64,000 nt of DNA from Clostridia bacterium (GCA_017429505.1 JAFROW010000011.1:62001-126000), one strand, 5' to 3'. Positions 50,545-60,937 are shown, counted from the stretch's first letter. Notes: generated from the letters alone by a model not told the origin. A program made the numbers and translations.

Positions 50545-52212
50545 ATGCAAGGAATAGGAATAGGAGTAAGTGATTTTAAAATATTAAGAGTAAAAGAAAA
50601 TTACTTTATAGACAAATCTCTATTTATAAAACACATATTAGATAATCAATCAGCAATAGCATTAATAACACGTCCAAGAAGATTTGGAAAAACTTTAAAT
50701 ATGAGTATGTTAAGACATTTTCTAGACTGCAATCAAAAAGATTCACGTAAGCTTTTTGAAGGTTTAAAAATAATGGAACAAGGAGAAAAATACACAGAAA
50801 AATTAGGCGCATATCCATGTATATATGTAACAATGAAAGATGTTCAAGGAGATAATTTTGAAGAAATGCTATATTTTTTCCAAACACAACTTATAGAATT
50901 ATTTATGGAACATCTACAACTTTTAAAAAGTGAAAAAGTATTAGAGATTGAAAAAGAAAGATTTAATACAATATTAAATTTGAAAGCAAATAAACCTCAA
51001 TTACAAGAAGCTATAAAATTACTATCTCGAATGCTTTATGTAGAACATGAAAAGCCTGTATTTATAATCATAGATGAGTATGATGTTCCACTACAAAATG
51101 CTTATGTAAAAGGCTTTTATGATGATGCAATAAAGTTTTTTAGAACATTTTACGGAATTACATTTAAAGATAATCAATATATGGAAAAAACGGTTTTAAC
51201 TGGAGTTTCAAGAGTTGCCAAAGAAAGTATTTTTAGTGGAGCAAATAATTTTGATGTATATACAGTTTTAGATAATGAATTTAGTGAAGATTTTGGGATA
51301 ACATCAGAAGAGATTGATAAAGTATTAAAAGACTTTGGGATAGAAGAAAATGTAGAAGAAATAAAGAGATGGTATGATGGTTATAAAATAGGACAAACAG
51401 AAGGAATATATAACCCATGGAGCATACTAAAATATTTAAAACAAAGAGAATTAGTACCATATTGGGTAAATACAAGCTCAAATGATTTAATAAAGTTAAT
51501 TTTAACAAGGTCAAGCAGTGTAAAAGAAAGAATAGAACGACTAATGAAAGGTGAGGCTATAGAAGCAAAAATAAATCTTGAAACTATAATAGTCGGAATA
51601 GAAAATAATGAAGATAATATTTGGGGATTGCTTGTAGGAACAGGTTATTTAAAAGTAACAGAAGTAGTTGATTTAGCTGAAAGCATATATAAAGTAAAAA
51701 TTGTAAATAATGAAATTAGAATACTATTTTCTCAAATAATAAGAGAATGGTTCTCAAATAAAGTAATAGGAAATGACTTAAATAGCATAATGAAAGACTT
51801 AGTAACACTTAATCTAAGCGAATTTAAAAAGAAATTTCAAATACTTGTAATGCAAATGTTTAGCTATATGGATGTTGGAAATGATACGGCAGAGAATTTT
51901 TATCACGCATTTGTATTAGGAATGCTAGTATCACTTAAAGATACTTATGTTGTAAATTCTAACAGAGAGTCAGGAATGGGAAGATATGACATAATGTTAG
52001 AGCCAAAAGATAAAAATGCAAATAGCTTTATAATGGAATTTAAAGTATTAGAAAATATGGAAGAAAAAACAATTGAAGAAACAATTGCAAATGCTAAAAA
52101 ACAAATAGAAGATAAACAATATGAAACATCTTTAAAAGAAAGAGGCTTTACAAATATTACAAAAATGGTATTTGCATTTGATGGAAAAGAAGTAAAAATA
52201 GAGGAATATTAA
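50545..52212 (+). CDS. AAA-ATPase-like / PD-(D/E)XK nuclease fusion (DUF1703 family)
   Basis: A 555-residue protein common in gut anaerobes. The N-terminal AAA-like domain has DFKILRVKENYFIDKSLFIK, RPRRFGKTLNMSMLRHFLD (variant Walker A) and PVFIIIDEYDVPLQNAYVKG (Walker B). A linker with KRWYDGYKIGQTEGIYNPWS is family-typical. The C-terminal nuclease-like domain has GRYDIMLEPKDKNANSFIME with FKV (Asp ... Glu-x-Lys-like core) near residue 475. The function is unresolved; the family is often multi-copy and thought mobile or defensive. AGGAGGAACAC precedes the ATG. Confidence 0.86.
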   Translation: MQGIGIGVSDFKILRVKENYFIDKSLFIKHILDNQSAIALITRPRRFGKTLNMSMLRHFLDCNQKDSRKLFEGLKIMEQGEKYTEKLGAYPCIYVTMKDVQGDNFEEMLYFFQTQLIELFMEHLQLLKSEKVLEIEKERFNTILNLKANKPQLQEAIKLLSRMLYVEHEKPVFIIIDEYDVPLQNAYVKGFYDDAIKFFRTFYGITFKDNQYMEKTVLTGVSRVAKESIFSGANNFDVYTVLDNEFSEDFGITSEEIDKVLKDFGIEENVEEIKRWYDGYKIGQTEGIYNPWSILKYLKQRELVPYWVNTSSNDLIKLILTRSSSVKERIERLMKGEAIEAKINLETIIVGIENNEDNIWGLLVGTGYLKVTEVVDLAESIYKVKIVNNEIRILFSQIIREWFSNKVIGNDLNSIMKDLVTLNLSEFKKKFQILVMQMFSYMDVGNDTAENFYHAFVLGMLVSLKDTYVVNSNRESGMGRYDIMLEPKDKNANSFIMEFKVLENMEEKTIEETIANAKKQIEDKQYETSLKERGFTNITKMVFAFDGKEVKIEEY

Positions 52213-52279
52213 AATTAGGAAAAGCAGGGATTATAATAAAGATTTCTGCTTTTTTATGTTGCTACAAATATTTTAAAAT

Positions 52280-52322
52280 TTAGCAAATTATTCTTGACTT
52301 TGCTAAAATAAAAGTGTAAAAT
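52280..52322 (+). promoter_or_regulatory. CIRCE-like operator and promoter of hrcA
   Basis: TTAGCAAAT, 9 bases, CTTTGCTAA (52280-52306) overlaps TTGACT (52294-52299); 17 bases later lies TAAAAT (52317-52322). The operator lies over the -35 box, fitting autorepression by HrcA. Confidence 0.75.
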
Positions 52323-52369
52323 AAGTACTAGTAGTAAATGAGAAAAATTTGGAAGGAGAATGCAAAATA

Positions 52370-53374
52370 ATGGAAGAAAGAAAAAGAAAAGTATTACAAG
52401 CAATAGTAGAAGAATATATAAATTCTGCTGAGCCTGTAAGCTCAAATTCTATAATGAACAAATATGATTTAAATTGCAGTAGTGCAACAATTAGAAACGA
52501 AATGGCTGACTTAGAAAAAGGTGGATTTTTAGACAAAGTTCATACGTCAAGTGGAAGAGTGCCATCAGCAAAAGGATATCGTTTTTATGTAGATGAACTT
52601 ATGCAAGATGACAGAATTAGTTTAGATGAAATTAAATATATAAGTGAAAAACTTGAAACTAAAGTTCATGAAATAGAAGATTTAACAAAAATTACAGCAA
52701 CAACAATTTCAGAAATGACACATTACACAGCTGTTACAATCGGTCCAAAAACGACAGAGCAAATTATTAAAGAGATAAAATTTGTATTGCTTGGAACAAG
52801 AATGGTTTTAGCAATTATAATGACAGATACAGGAATGGTTAAAGAAACAATCATTAAATTTGATGAAGACATTTCAGAAAAACAAGTAGAAACTTTAAAC
52901 TACATGTTTAACAATAAATTGCAAAATCAACCTATAGAAAAAATTGATGGACCATTGGAAGAATATCTATATAAAGAAATGAAAGGCTCTGTAAAAGTTA
53001 TAAAGCCAATTATAGAGCAAATTAAAAAGGTTCTTTTTGAAGAAGAAAAGATTTACTTAGAAGGTGCAAGAAGAGAACTAGATTTGCCTGAATTTAATAG
53101 TCTAGATGTTGCAAAAAATTTTATGAGCATTATAGATACAAAAGAACTTATGGCAGATATGTTAAATTCAGGATTTGCAGAAGACATTAACATCTATATT
53201 GGAGAAGAAAATGAAAAAGAAGAACTAAAAGATTTTAGCGTAGTTACTTTTAAACATAAAGTTGATAACAAAGATATGGGAACAATTGGAATTATTGGAC
53301 CTAAAAGAATGGATTATGCAAAAGTTATTTCAATTATGAAATATATTAGTAAAAAACTAAATGAGAAAAAATAA
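52370..53374 (+). CDS. hrcA: Heat-inducible transcription repressor HrcA
   Basis: HrcA represses class I heat-shock genes by binding CIRCE. The N-terminal winged helix has KVLQAIVEEYINSAEPVSSN, YDLNCSSATIRNEMADLEKG and LDKVHTSSGRVPSAKGYRFY; the C-terminal GAF-like domain includes IYIGEENEKEELKDFSVVTF and GTIGIIGPKRMDYAKVISIM. Length of 334 is normal. ATG 52370 is 11 bases from GGAAGGAG; the open frame extends to 52349 without a better start. It precedes the grpE-dnaK-dnaJ group but has a separate promoter. Confidence 0.94.
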   Translation: MEERKRKVLQAIVEEYINSAEPVSSNSIMNKYDLNCSSATIRNEMADLEKGGFLDKVHTSSGRVPSAKGYRFYVDELMQDDRISLDEIKYISEKLETKVHEIEDLTKITATTISEMTHYTAVTIGPKTTEQIIKEIKFVLLGTRMVLAIIMTDTGMVKETIIKFDEDISEKQVETLNYMFNNKLQNQPIEKIDGPLEEYLYKEMKGSVKVIKPIIEQIKKVLFEEEKIYLEGARRELDLPEFNSLDVAKNFMSIIDTKELMADMLNSGFAEDINIYIGEENEKEELKDFSVVTFKHKVDNKDMGTIGIIGPKRMDYAKVISIMKYISKKLNEKK

Positions 53375-53378
53375 TTTT

Positions 53379-53405
53379 TTAGCAAAAAGACTTGACAAGT
53401 GCTAA
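53379..53405. promoter_or_regulatory. CIRCE-like operator 1 of the grpE-dnaK operon
   Basis: TTAGCAAAA, 9 bases, AAGTGCTAA. It covers the -35 box of the promoter at 53392-53420. Confidence 0.75.
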
Positions 53406-53420
53406 AAAAAGTTATATGAT
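53392..53420 (+). promoter_or_regulatory. Sigma-A promoter of grpE-dnaK-dnaJ
   Basis: TTGACA (53392-53397), 17 bases, TATGAT (53415-53420). Confidence 0.75.
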
Positions 53421-53431
53421 ATATTACGAAA

Positions 53432-53458
53432 TTAGCAAAAAGACTTTTAGAGTGCTAA
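53432..53458. promoter_or_regulatory. CIRCE-like operator 2 of the grpE-dnaK operon
   Basis: TTAGCAAAA, 9 bases, GAGTGCTAA. The right arm is the exact classical CIRCE half-site; the site is just downstream of the expected transcription start. Confidence 0.8.
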
Positions 53459-53535
53459 AAAATGCTTTGACGTGATTTAAGTAAAGATAAAACACAAAGC
53501 ATATTATCTAGAGCTAAAACAAAGGAGGGGAAAAG

Positions 53536-54063
53536 ATGTCTGAAAACGAAAATAAAACAGAAGAAATAAAAGAAGAAGTAACAAACGAAGAAGTGAAAAA
53601 TGATATAAAAGAAAATGAAGAGAAATCAGAACTTCAAAAAAAGCAAATAGAATTAGATGAATTAGATGACAGATATAAAAGAGTATTTGCTGAATTTGAG
53701 AATTATAAAAAAAGAACACAAAAAGAAAGAGAAGGCTTATACAATTCAGTACTTGGGGATATAATAGTAAATATGTTACCAATACTTGACAATCTTCAGA
53801 TGGCTGTTAATGCTGAATGTAAAGATGAAGGATATAAGCAAGGAGTAGAACTTGTAGAAAAGCAATTTAAAGAATTTCTTACAAAAAATAAAGTAGAAGA
53901 AATTCCGGCAATTGGAGAAATTTTTGATCCAAGTGTCCATGAAGCAGTAAGTAGTGTTCAAGACGACACAAAACAAAGTGGAGAGATTGTGCAAGAATAT
54001 AGAAAGGGATATAAAATTGGAAGCAAAATACTTAGACATTCAATGGTAATCGTTAACCAATAA
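53536..54063 (+). CDS. grpE: Nucleotide exchange factor GrpE
   Basis: GrpE speeds ADP release from DnaK. An acidic, charged N-terminal coiled coil (residues 1-50) is followed by DRYKRVFAEFENYKKRTQKE, VNMLPILDNLQMAVNAECKD and the C-terminal wing EEIPAIGEIFDPSVHEAVSS with GYKIGSKILRHSMVIVNQ. The 175-residue length is normal. AAAGGAGGGG precedes the ATG. dnaK follows. Confidence 0.95.
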   Translation: MSENENKTEEIKEEVTNEEVKNDIKENEEKSELQKKQIELDELDDRYKRVFAEFENYKKRTQKEREGLYNSVLGDIIVNMLPILDNLQMAVNAECKDEGYKQGVELVEKQFKEFLTKNKVEEIPAIGEIFDPSVHEAVSSVQDDTKQSGEIVQEYRKGYKIGSKILRHSMVIVNQ

Positions 54064-54158
54064 AATAGTTATTAGTTTTAAAAAATATAACACAAAAGAA
54101 GGAATGAAAATAAGAATTATATAAATATAGAGGTAACCCCTCAAAAGAAAGGAAGTAA

Positions 54159-56027
<1,869 letters not shown>

Positions 56028-56033
56028 AGTAGA

Positions 56034-56067
56034 TGTTTGGCGGAATAACATAAATTCCGCCAAAACA
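56034..56067 (+). terminator. Hairpin between dnaK and the downstream genes
   Basis: TTTGGCGGAAT (56036-56046) pairs with ATTCCGCCAAA (56054-56064). No strong T-run follows, so it may stabilise the dnaK message 3' end or attenuate read-through rather than fully terminate. Confidence 0.6.
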
Positions 56068-56088
56068 TTTATTAGAGAAGACTTGACA

Positions 56089-56415
56089 ATGGTTTGGTTT
56101 ATTGACAAAGAAGGAAAAAAATGGAGCAATGAAAGTATTAGCTCACATGTTGGATTAGCGTTATTTATAATGGAGAAGTACCCAGAATATGAGGAGGAAT
56201 TTAAAAGAAGCCAAGAACAGGATCCATCGCAGTTTTTTCTAAAGAAAAAAGAATGGATGATGGGTAGTGATATAAAAAGATTAATCATTTATAATAGATT
56301 AACCTTGACAGATGAACAAAGACGATGGCTACAATATTATGTTGCTGAAGAAGGGTACAAAAAAGATGATACATTTGACATATCCAAAGAAATAGGCGAA
56401 GAAAGAGAGAACTAA
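56089..56415 (+). CDS. Unknown protein encoded between dnaK and dnaJ, 108 residues
   Basis: I do not recognise this protein. It is soluble, charged and rich in aromatic residues: VWFIDKEGKKWSNESISSHV, ALFIMEKYPEYEEEFKRS, WMMGSDIKRLIIYNRLTLTD and RRWLQYYVAEEGYKK. ATG 56089 lies 9 bases after AGAGAAG; an ATG at 56014 would overlap dnaK and the hairpin. It is 1 base from the next gene, which is 2 bases from dnaJ, so all three are translationally coupled within the heat-shock operon. Confidence 0.7.
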   Translation: MVWFIDKEGKKWSNESISSHVGLALFIMEKYPEYEEEFKRSQEQDPSQFFLKKKEWMMGSDIKRLIIYNRLTLTDEQRRWLQYYVAEEGYKKDDTFDISKEIGEEREN

Positions 56416-56416
56416 A

Positions 56417-56962
56417 ATGGTAGAAAAAAGATTTGATTTTTTAGCAAGGATAAAAGATTTTGTTAAAGGAGTTTCAAACGACAAAACAAAATACTTTAGA
56501 CGTCCAAATGCTATAAATGAATATGCTAGAGTGGGTATAGATAATGGTCACGTAGATATTGCTGACAGAATTTTTGAACAAGAAATATACTATAATGTAT
56601 TAAAAAAAGTAGAGGCAAAAATAGGAGCAAAGATTGAAAAATGGCGATTTTTAATATATGTTGGATATATTTTGGTTGATGAAGGCGGTAAAAATGGATT
56701 GTTAGGTATTATAAAGCAAGATGAAATAAAAGAAATAGTCTATTGTAGTTATTCATTAAGTAAAGAAAATTTGGATTTTGTAAAAAGTAAAGAAACAGAA
56801 TGGGAAAATTATGATCCTATTATTGCAGATATATATGACTCTAATATGTCTGAATCAGAAAAAGAAAGAATAAGAAAAATAGTAGACTTAATAAAATTAG
56901 AAATAGAAAAAGCTAGAATAAATAGTAAAAATCAAAGTGAGCAAAATATACAAGGAGGATAA
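56417..56962 (+). CDS. Unknown protein encoded between dnaK and dnaJ, 181 residues
   Basis: I do not recognise this protein. It has no membrane segment. Visible segments are [20 protein letters not shown] at the N-terminus, [20 protein letters not shown] in the middle, then [20 protein letters not shown] and a long charged C-terminal helix [20 protein letters not shown] ending in a Gln/Ser tail. Its start is 1 base after the preceding stop, and its final codons contain the AAGGAGG site for dnaJ. Co-expression with DnaK and DnaJ under HrcA suggests a chaperone-related or stress role; that is inference only. Confidence 0.7.
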   Translation: MVEKRFDFLARIKDFVKGVSNDKTKYFRRPNAINEYARVGIDNGHVDIADRIFEQEIYYNVLKKVEAKIGAKIEKWRFLIYVGYILVDEGGKNGLLGIIKQDEIKEIVYCSYSLSKENLDFVKSKETEWENYDPIIADIYDSNMSESEKERIRKIVDLIKLEIEKARINSKNQSEQNIQGG

Positions 56963-56964
56963 AA

Positions 56965-58128
56965 ATGGCAGAGAAAAAAGATTATTATGAAATATTAGGA
57001 GTATCTAAAACAGCAACAGATGATGAACTAAAAAAAGCTTTTAGAAAAAAAGCAAAGCAGTACCACCCAGATGCTAATCCAAATAATAAAAAAGAGGCAG
57101 AAGCAAAATTTAAAGAAGTAAATGAAGCTTATGAAGTTCTTTCTGACCCTCAAAAAAGAAGAATGTATGATCAATTTGGAACTGCCGATCCTCAGGCTGG
57201 CTTTGGAGGAGCTGGAGGACCATTTGGAGGAGGTAATGGATATTATTCATATACAAGCTCTGGATGGGACGATTTTGGTGACTTAGGAGATATATTCTCA
57301 TCATTCTTTGGAGGAGGATTTGGAGGACAAAGAGCAAGTTCAAGAAGAAATAATGGACCTCGTAAAGGTGAAGATTTAAATTTAAATATGGAAATAACCT
57401 TTGAAGAAGCTTTTATGGGAGTGGAAAAAGAAGTTACTATTACAAGGCAAGAAACTTGTTCTACATGCCATGGAACAGGAACAAAGCCAGGAACAAATCC
57501 TGTTAAATGTAAAGCTTGTAATGGAACAGGACAAATAAGACAAATGCAAACCACAATTTTAGGTCAAATTCAAACAACTAGAACTTGCCCGGAATGTCAT
57601 GGAACAGGTGAAGTAATTCAAGAACCTTGTGATATGTGTCATGGAAAAGGAACTGTAAGAAAGATGCCAAAAGTTAAAGTTAAAATTCCTGCAGGAATTG
57701 GAGATAATCAAACAGTAGTATTAAGAGGACAAGGAAATCCAGGAACAAAAGGTGGACCTGCAGGAGACATATACATAACATTAAGAGTAAAGAAACATAG
57801 CATATATAAAAGAGATGGAAATAATGTTGTTTGTGATATTCCTATTACGATAACACAGGCTACTTTAGGAGCAGATATAGAAGTTCCAATGGTAGATGGA
57901 AAGAAAGAAAAATACAAAATTCCAGAAGGAACTCAAACAGGTACACAATTTGTAGTTAGAGGTAAGGGATTTAAAAGCCTTAATTCTTCTTATGTTGGGA
58001 ATTTTGTGTTTAATGTTGTTGTTCAAACTCCAAAAAAACTTACAAAAGAACAAAGAGAGCTATTAACAGAGCTTGCAAAAACTATGAATGAACAGCCACC
58101 AATTAAAAAGAGAGGGATATTTGGATAA
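56965..58128 (+). CDS. dnaJ: Molecular chaperone DnaJ (Hsp40)
   Basis: DnaJ delivers substrates to DnaK and triggers its ATPase. The J domain holds [20 protein letters not shown] and YHPDANP (HPD loop), followed by a Gly/Phe region. Four CxxCxGxG zinc motifs follow ([32 protein letters not shown]), then the C-terminal domains with [20 protein letters not shown]. The 387 residues are usual. It is the last gene of the operon; a GGGACGGAGG hairpin begins within its stop codon. Confidence 0.96.
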   Translation: MAEKKDYYEILGVSKTATDDELKKAFRKKAKQYHPDANPNNKKEAEAKFKEVNEAYEVLSDPQKRRMYDQFGTADPQAGFGGAGGPFGGGNGYYSYTSSGWDDFGDLGDIFSSFFGGGFGGQRASSRRNNGPRKGEDLNLNMEITFEEAFMGVEKEVTITRQETCSTCHGTGTKPGTNPVKCKACNGTGQIRQMQTTILGQIQTTRTCPECHGTGEVIQEPCDMCHGKGTVRKMPKVKVKIPAGIGDNQTVVLRGQGNPGTKGGPAGDIYITLRVKKHSIYKRDGNNVVCDIPITITQATLGADIEVPMVDGKKEKYKIPEGTQTGTQFVVRGKGFKSLNSSYVGNFVFNVVVQTPKKLTKEQRELLTELAKTMNEQPPIKKRGIFG

Positions 58129-58161
58129 AGTGAATTTTGGGACGGAGGAAAAATTCACTTT
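58127..58161. repeat. Dispersed GGGACGGAGG hairpin, copy 4
   Basis: AAAGTGAATTTT (58127-58138) pairs perfectly with AAAATTCACTTT (58150-58161) around GGGACGGAGGA. The left arm starts inside the dnaJ stop codon. Confidence 0.75.
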
Positions 58162-58170
58162 AGATTTTGA

Positions 58171-58207
58171 AGACGGGGTTAAAAAATCAATTTTAAAAAC
58201 CTCGTCT
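58171..58207 (+). terminator. Terminator after dnaJ
   Basis: AGACGGGGTT (58171-58180) pairs with AACCTCGTCT (58198-58207), with an additional A/T inner stem. The following 58208-58348 contains only AT-rich sequence. Confidence 0.65.
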
Positions 58208-58348
58208 CAAATATTATAATTAAATTTTTATTTTAATTTTATTTAAGAAACTACATATATTTTATGTATATTTTGCATGAAAATTCATAAAATAAAATCA
58301 ACTATAAAAAATGCACTATATTGATTATTATATATGGAGGAATAAAAA

Positions 58349-58813
58349 TTGAAAAAAGTATTGTTTATTTCTAGTATGGGAGGGCATTTAAGTGAATTAA
58401 TGAAGTTAGAACCTTTATTTGAAAATTATGAATATACAATAATAACAGAAAAAGGTGAAACAACAGAGTACTTGCAAGATAGATTCAATGGAAGAGTGTA
58501 TTATGTGCCTTATTCCACAAGAAGTAAGATTTCTAACTATGTTTTTAAATATCTATTTGTTATTTTTAAATCTTTTTTTCTTTTTATAAAAATAAAACCT
58601 GATGTTATTGTTTCAACAGGAACACATACAGCAGTGCCAATATGTTATATAGGAAAATTATTCGGAAAAAAGATTATATATATAGAAACATATGCAAATA
58701 TTACCAAAAAAACATTGACAGGTAAAATACTATATCCTATCTCAAATTTGTTTATTGTTCATTGGAAATGCATGAAAAAATTATATCCTAATGCAGTAAG
58801 TTTGGAAAAATAA
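58349..58813 (+). CDS. PssD/Alg14-like glycosyltransferase subunit
   Basis: A 154-residue membrane-associated protein of the Alg14/PssD/CpsF family: KKVLFISSMGGHLSELMKLE at the start (Gly-Gly-His motif), TIITEKGETTEYL, a hydrophobic patch (YLFVIFKSFFLFIKIKPDVI), STGTHTAVPICYIGKLFGKK and YIETYANITKKTLTGKILYP. It recruits the PssE/Alg13-like catalytic subunit to the membrane; that partner gene is at 33401, not adjacent. The start is TTG 58349, 8 bases after GGAGG. No other polysaccharide gene is near. Confidence 0.82.
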   Translation: MKKVLFISSMGGHLSELMKLEPLFENYEYTIITEKGETTEYLQDRFNGRVYYVPYSTRSKISNYVFKYLFVIFKSFFLFIKIKPDVIVSTGTHTAVPICYIGKLFGKKIIYIETYANITKKTLTGKILYPISNLFIVHWKCMKKLYPNAVSLEK

Positions 58814-58845
58814 TGAGAAAAATTTGGAAAAATTAATAAAAATAG

Positions 58846-58874
58846 TTGACAATAATTTAAAAATAGTATATAAT
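58846..58874 (+). promoter_or_regulatory. Sigma-A promoter of infC-rpmI-rplT
   Basis: TTGACA (58846-58851), 17 bases, TATAAT (58869-58874): a perfect consensus promoter. Confidence 0.85.
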
Positions 58875-58880
58875 AATTTT

Positions 58881-59052
58881 GTTGCAAGCAAGAGTTATCC
58901 GCTCTTCACCTTAACCATTAGGGAAAAGGTAAGAAAAAATAAGTATATTAAATAAAAGTATTTAATTTTTATTTATAATTATATAAAGAATCATTAGATT
59001 ATTATATATCTTATTTATGTGTGGATTGGCTTGTAATAAAGTCAATTTTTTA
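58881..59052 (+). promoter_or_regulatory. L20-type leader with attenuator upstream of infC
   Basis: The 230-base leader starts with a hairpin-forming AAGAG...CTCTT segment and ACCTT...AAGGT, and ends in a terminator: ATTGGCTT (59025-59032) with AAGTCAAT (59039-59046), then TTTTTT. This fits the Firmicute infC leader, in which ribosomal protein L20 binds and promotes termination. The L20-binding region was judged by position and remembered appearance, not by a covariance model. Confidence 0.65.
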
Positions 59053-59108
59053 GTTTTATCTATAAGAACTGAAAATATACAAAATTAAACAAAATGGAGG
59101 TGTTTTAT

Positions 59109-59618
59109 ATAAAACAAGAATTGCCAATAAATGGCCAAATTAGAGCAAAAGAAGTTCAATTAATTGGAGAAAACGGAGAAAAACTAGGAGTAAAAAGTTT
59201 TAATGAAGCAATGAATATGGCTGAAGAGAAAAAATTAGACTTAGTTTTAGTAGCTCCAAATGCTAAGCCAGTAGTTTGTAAAATAATGAATTATGGCAAG
59301 TATAAATTTGAACAAGCAAAAAAAGAAAAAGAAGCTAAAAAGAAACAAAAAACAATGGAAATAAAAGAAATCAGAATAACTCCAAATATTGAAGAACACG
59401 ATTTTGGATTCAAAGCAAAAAATGCAAGAAAATTCATAGAGAGTGGAAATAAGTTAAAAATAACAGTAAGATTTAGAGGAAGAGAGATTAACAATTCAAA
59501 AGCAGGAGAAGCAGTTCTAAATAAATTTATTGAAGAATTATCTGATATATCTGTTGTAGAAAAGGCGCCAAAGTTAGAGGGAAGAAATATGTTTATTATG
59601 TTAGCTAAAAAAGCTTAA
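59109..59618 (+). CDS. infC: Translation initiation factor IF-3 with probable ATA start codon
   Basis: IF-3 proofreads initiator tRNA and start codons on the 30S subunit. The protein reads KQELPINGQIRAKEVQLIGE, with KKLDLVLVAPNAKPVVCKIM and EIRITPNIEEHDFGFKAKNA, and ends VEKAPKLEGRNMFIMLAKKA. The open frame has an ATG at 59094, but that codon overlaps the GGAGGTG ribosome binding site (59096-59102). The ATA at 59109 lies 6 bases after that site and gives the family's normal N-terminus and 169 residues. IF-3 genes are known for rare AUU/AUA starts used in autoregulation. Confidence 0.93.
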   Translation: MKQELPINGQIRAKEVQLIGENGEKLGVKSFNEAMNMAEEKKLDLVLVAPNAKPVVCKIMNYGKYKFEQAKKEKEAKKKQKTMEIKEIRITPNIEEHDFGFKAKNARKFIESGNKLKITVRFRGREINNSKAGEAVLNKFIEELSDISVVEKAPKLEGRNMFIMLAKKA

Positions 59619-59742
59619 ATACATAAAAAATAATGAAGTAGGATAAGTTATTTATTTATAATGAACTTGCTATAACCTACTAAATACAGGTTTATAGGTA
59701 TCCTAAAAAACCTAAATATAATACATACAAGGAGAGTTTATT

Positions 59743-59946
59743 ATGCCAAAAATGAAAACAAACAAAGCTGCAAAGAAAAGATATTCTTTAACAGCTACAG
59801 GAAAAGTAAAAAGAACAACAGCTAATAGAAGACATTTATTAGCAAACAAAACTAAAAGACAAAAATTATCTGCAAGACGTCCTGGTGCGTATGCTGATAA
59901 AACATGTGAAAATACTATAAAAAAATTATTACCATATGGTAATTAA
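59743..59946 (+). CDS. rpmI: 50S ribosomal protein L35
   Basis: A 67-residue, highly basic ribosomal protein: [20 protein letters not shown], then [20 protein letters not shown] and the end [13 protein letters not shown]. It lies in the conserved infC-rpmI-rplT order. The 124-base gap after infC contains possible long-range pairing (AGGATA near 59641 with TATCCT near 59699). CAAGGAGAG precedes the ATG. Confidence 0.96.
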   Translation: MPKMKTNKAAKKRYSLTATGKVKRTTANRRHLLANKTKRQKLSARRPGAYADKTCENTIKKLLPYGN

Positions 59947-59966
59947 TTAGAAAGGAGATAATTAAA

Positions 59967-60317
59967 ATGGCAAGAGTTAAAACAGCAAAAATTACTAGAA
60001 AAAGACACAAAAAAATAATGAAATTAGCAAAAGGATATTTTGGAGCAAAACATTATAGATTTAGAAATGCAAATCAAGCAGTTCTAAAATCACTATCTTA
60101 TGCTTATATTGGAAGAAAAGATAGAAAGAGTGATTTTAGAAAATTATGGATTGCAAGAATAAATGCAGCAGCAAGATTAAATGGAACTACATATAGTAAA
60201 TTAATATCAGGATTAAAAAAAGCAAATATTACTATAAATAGAAAAATGCTTGCAGAAGTTGCTGTAAGTGATCCAAAAGCATTTGCTGAAATAGCAAATA
60301 TAGCAAGAAAAGCATAA
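59967..60317 (+). CDS. rplT: 50S ribosomal protein L20
   Basis: A 116-residue ribosomal assembly protein: [60 protein letters not shown] and [18 protein letters not shown]20 is also the expected repressor that binds the leader upstream of infC. AAAGGAGAT lies 11 bases before the ATG. Confidence 0.97.
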   Translation: MARVKTAKITRKRHKKIMKLAKGYFGAKHYRFRNANQAVLKSLSYAYIGRKDRKSDFRKLWIARINAAARLNGTTYSKLISGLKKANITINRKMLAEVAVSDPKAFAEIANIARKA

Positions 60318-60404
60318 TATTTAATACATAAATATTATTGCTAAATGTAATCAAAATGTAATAAATATGTAACAGTATTGTAACAAAAAAAGTTATGAAA
60401 ATAT

Positions 60405-60433
60405 TTGACAAAAAAATAAAAAGAGAGTATAAT
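60405..60433 (+). promoter_or_regulatory. Sigma-A promoter of the secreted Thr-rich protein
   Basis: TTGACA (60405-60410), 17 bases, TATAAT (60428-60433): perfect consensus. Confidence 0.85.
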
Positions 60434-60476
60434 AAAAATTGTAAAGTATATTATATTAATATTAGGAGGAGAAAAT

Positions 60477-60932
60477 ATGAATAAAACAAATTTATTAAAA
60501 GTGGTATTAGTGATGATTTTAAGTATATTGTTAATTGCTAATTTAACATCAGTTGTATTTGCAGCAGATGATAGTGCTTTAAGTACTTGGGAAGATACTG
60601 CTGAAACACCATCAACACCATCAAGTACTGATTCTACAACAGGTGCAACAACAACAACTGGAACTGACACAACAGGTGCAACTACAACAACTGGAACAGA
60701 TACAGCAGGTACAAGTACATCAACTGGAACAGATACTTCATCATCAATAAGCACAGGAAGTGCTACAACAACATTAAGTACAAATGAAGACGAAGATGAA
60801 AACAAAGAGGAAGTTAATTCATTAGCTTATACAGGAATTGAAGATAATAAAGTAATACCAGTAGTTATTGTAATTGGTGCAATAGTAGCTGGATATTCAT
60901 TAAGAAAAATAAGAGAATATAATAATATATAA
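60477..60932 (+). CDS. Secreted Thr/Ser-rich wall protein with LAYTG sorting-like tail
   Basis: A 151-residue protein with a signal peptide (KVVLVMILSILLIANLTSVV with FAA), a Thr/Ser/Gly-rich region of imperfect repeats (TTGATTTTGTDT, repeated about 3 times, residues 45-90), an acidic stretch (STNEDEDENKEEVN) and a tail LAYTGIEDNKVIPVVIVIGA followed by a basic end RKIREYNN. The tail has the layout of sortase signals (motif, hydrophobic helix, positive end), with Ala for Pro in LPxTG. The Thr-rich part is probably a glycosylated wall-spanning spacer. AGGAGGAG precedes the ATG. It is followed by a terminator. Confidence 0.72.
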   Translation: MNKTNLLKVVLVMILSILLIANLTSVVFAADDSALSTWEDTAETPSTPSSTDSTTGATTTTGTDTTGATTTTGTDTAGTSTSTGTDTSSSISTGSATTTLSTNEDEDENKEEVNSLAYTGIEDNKVIPVVIVIGAIVAGYSLRKIREYNNI

Positions 60933-60937
60933 TAATT

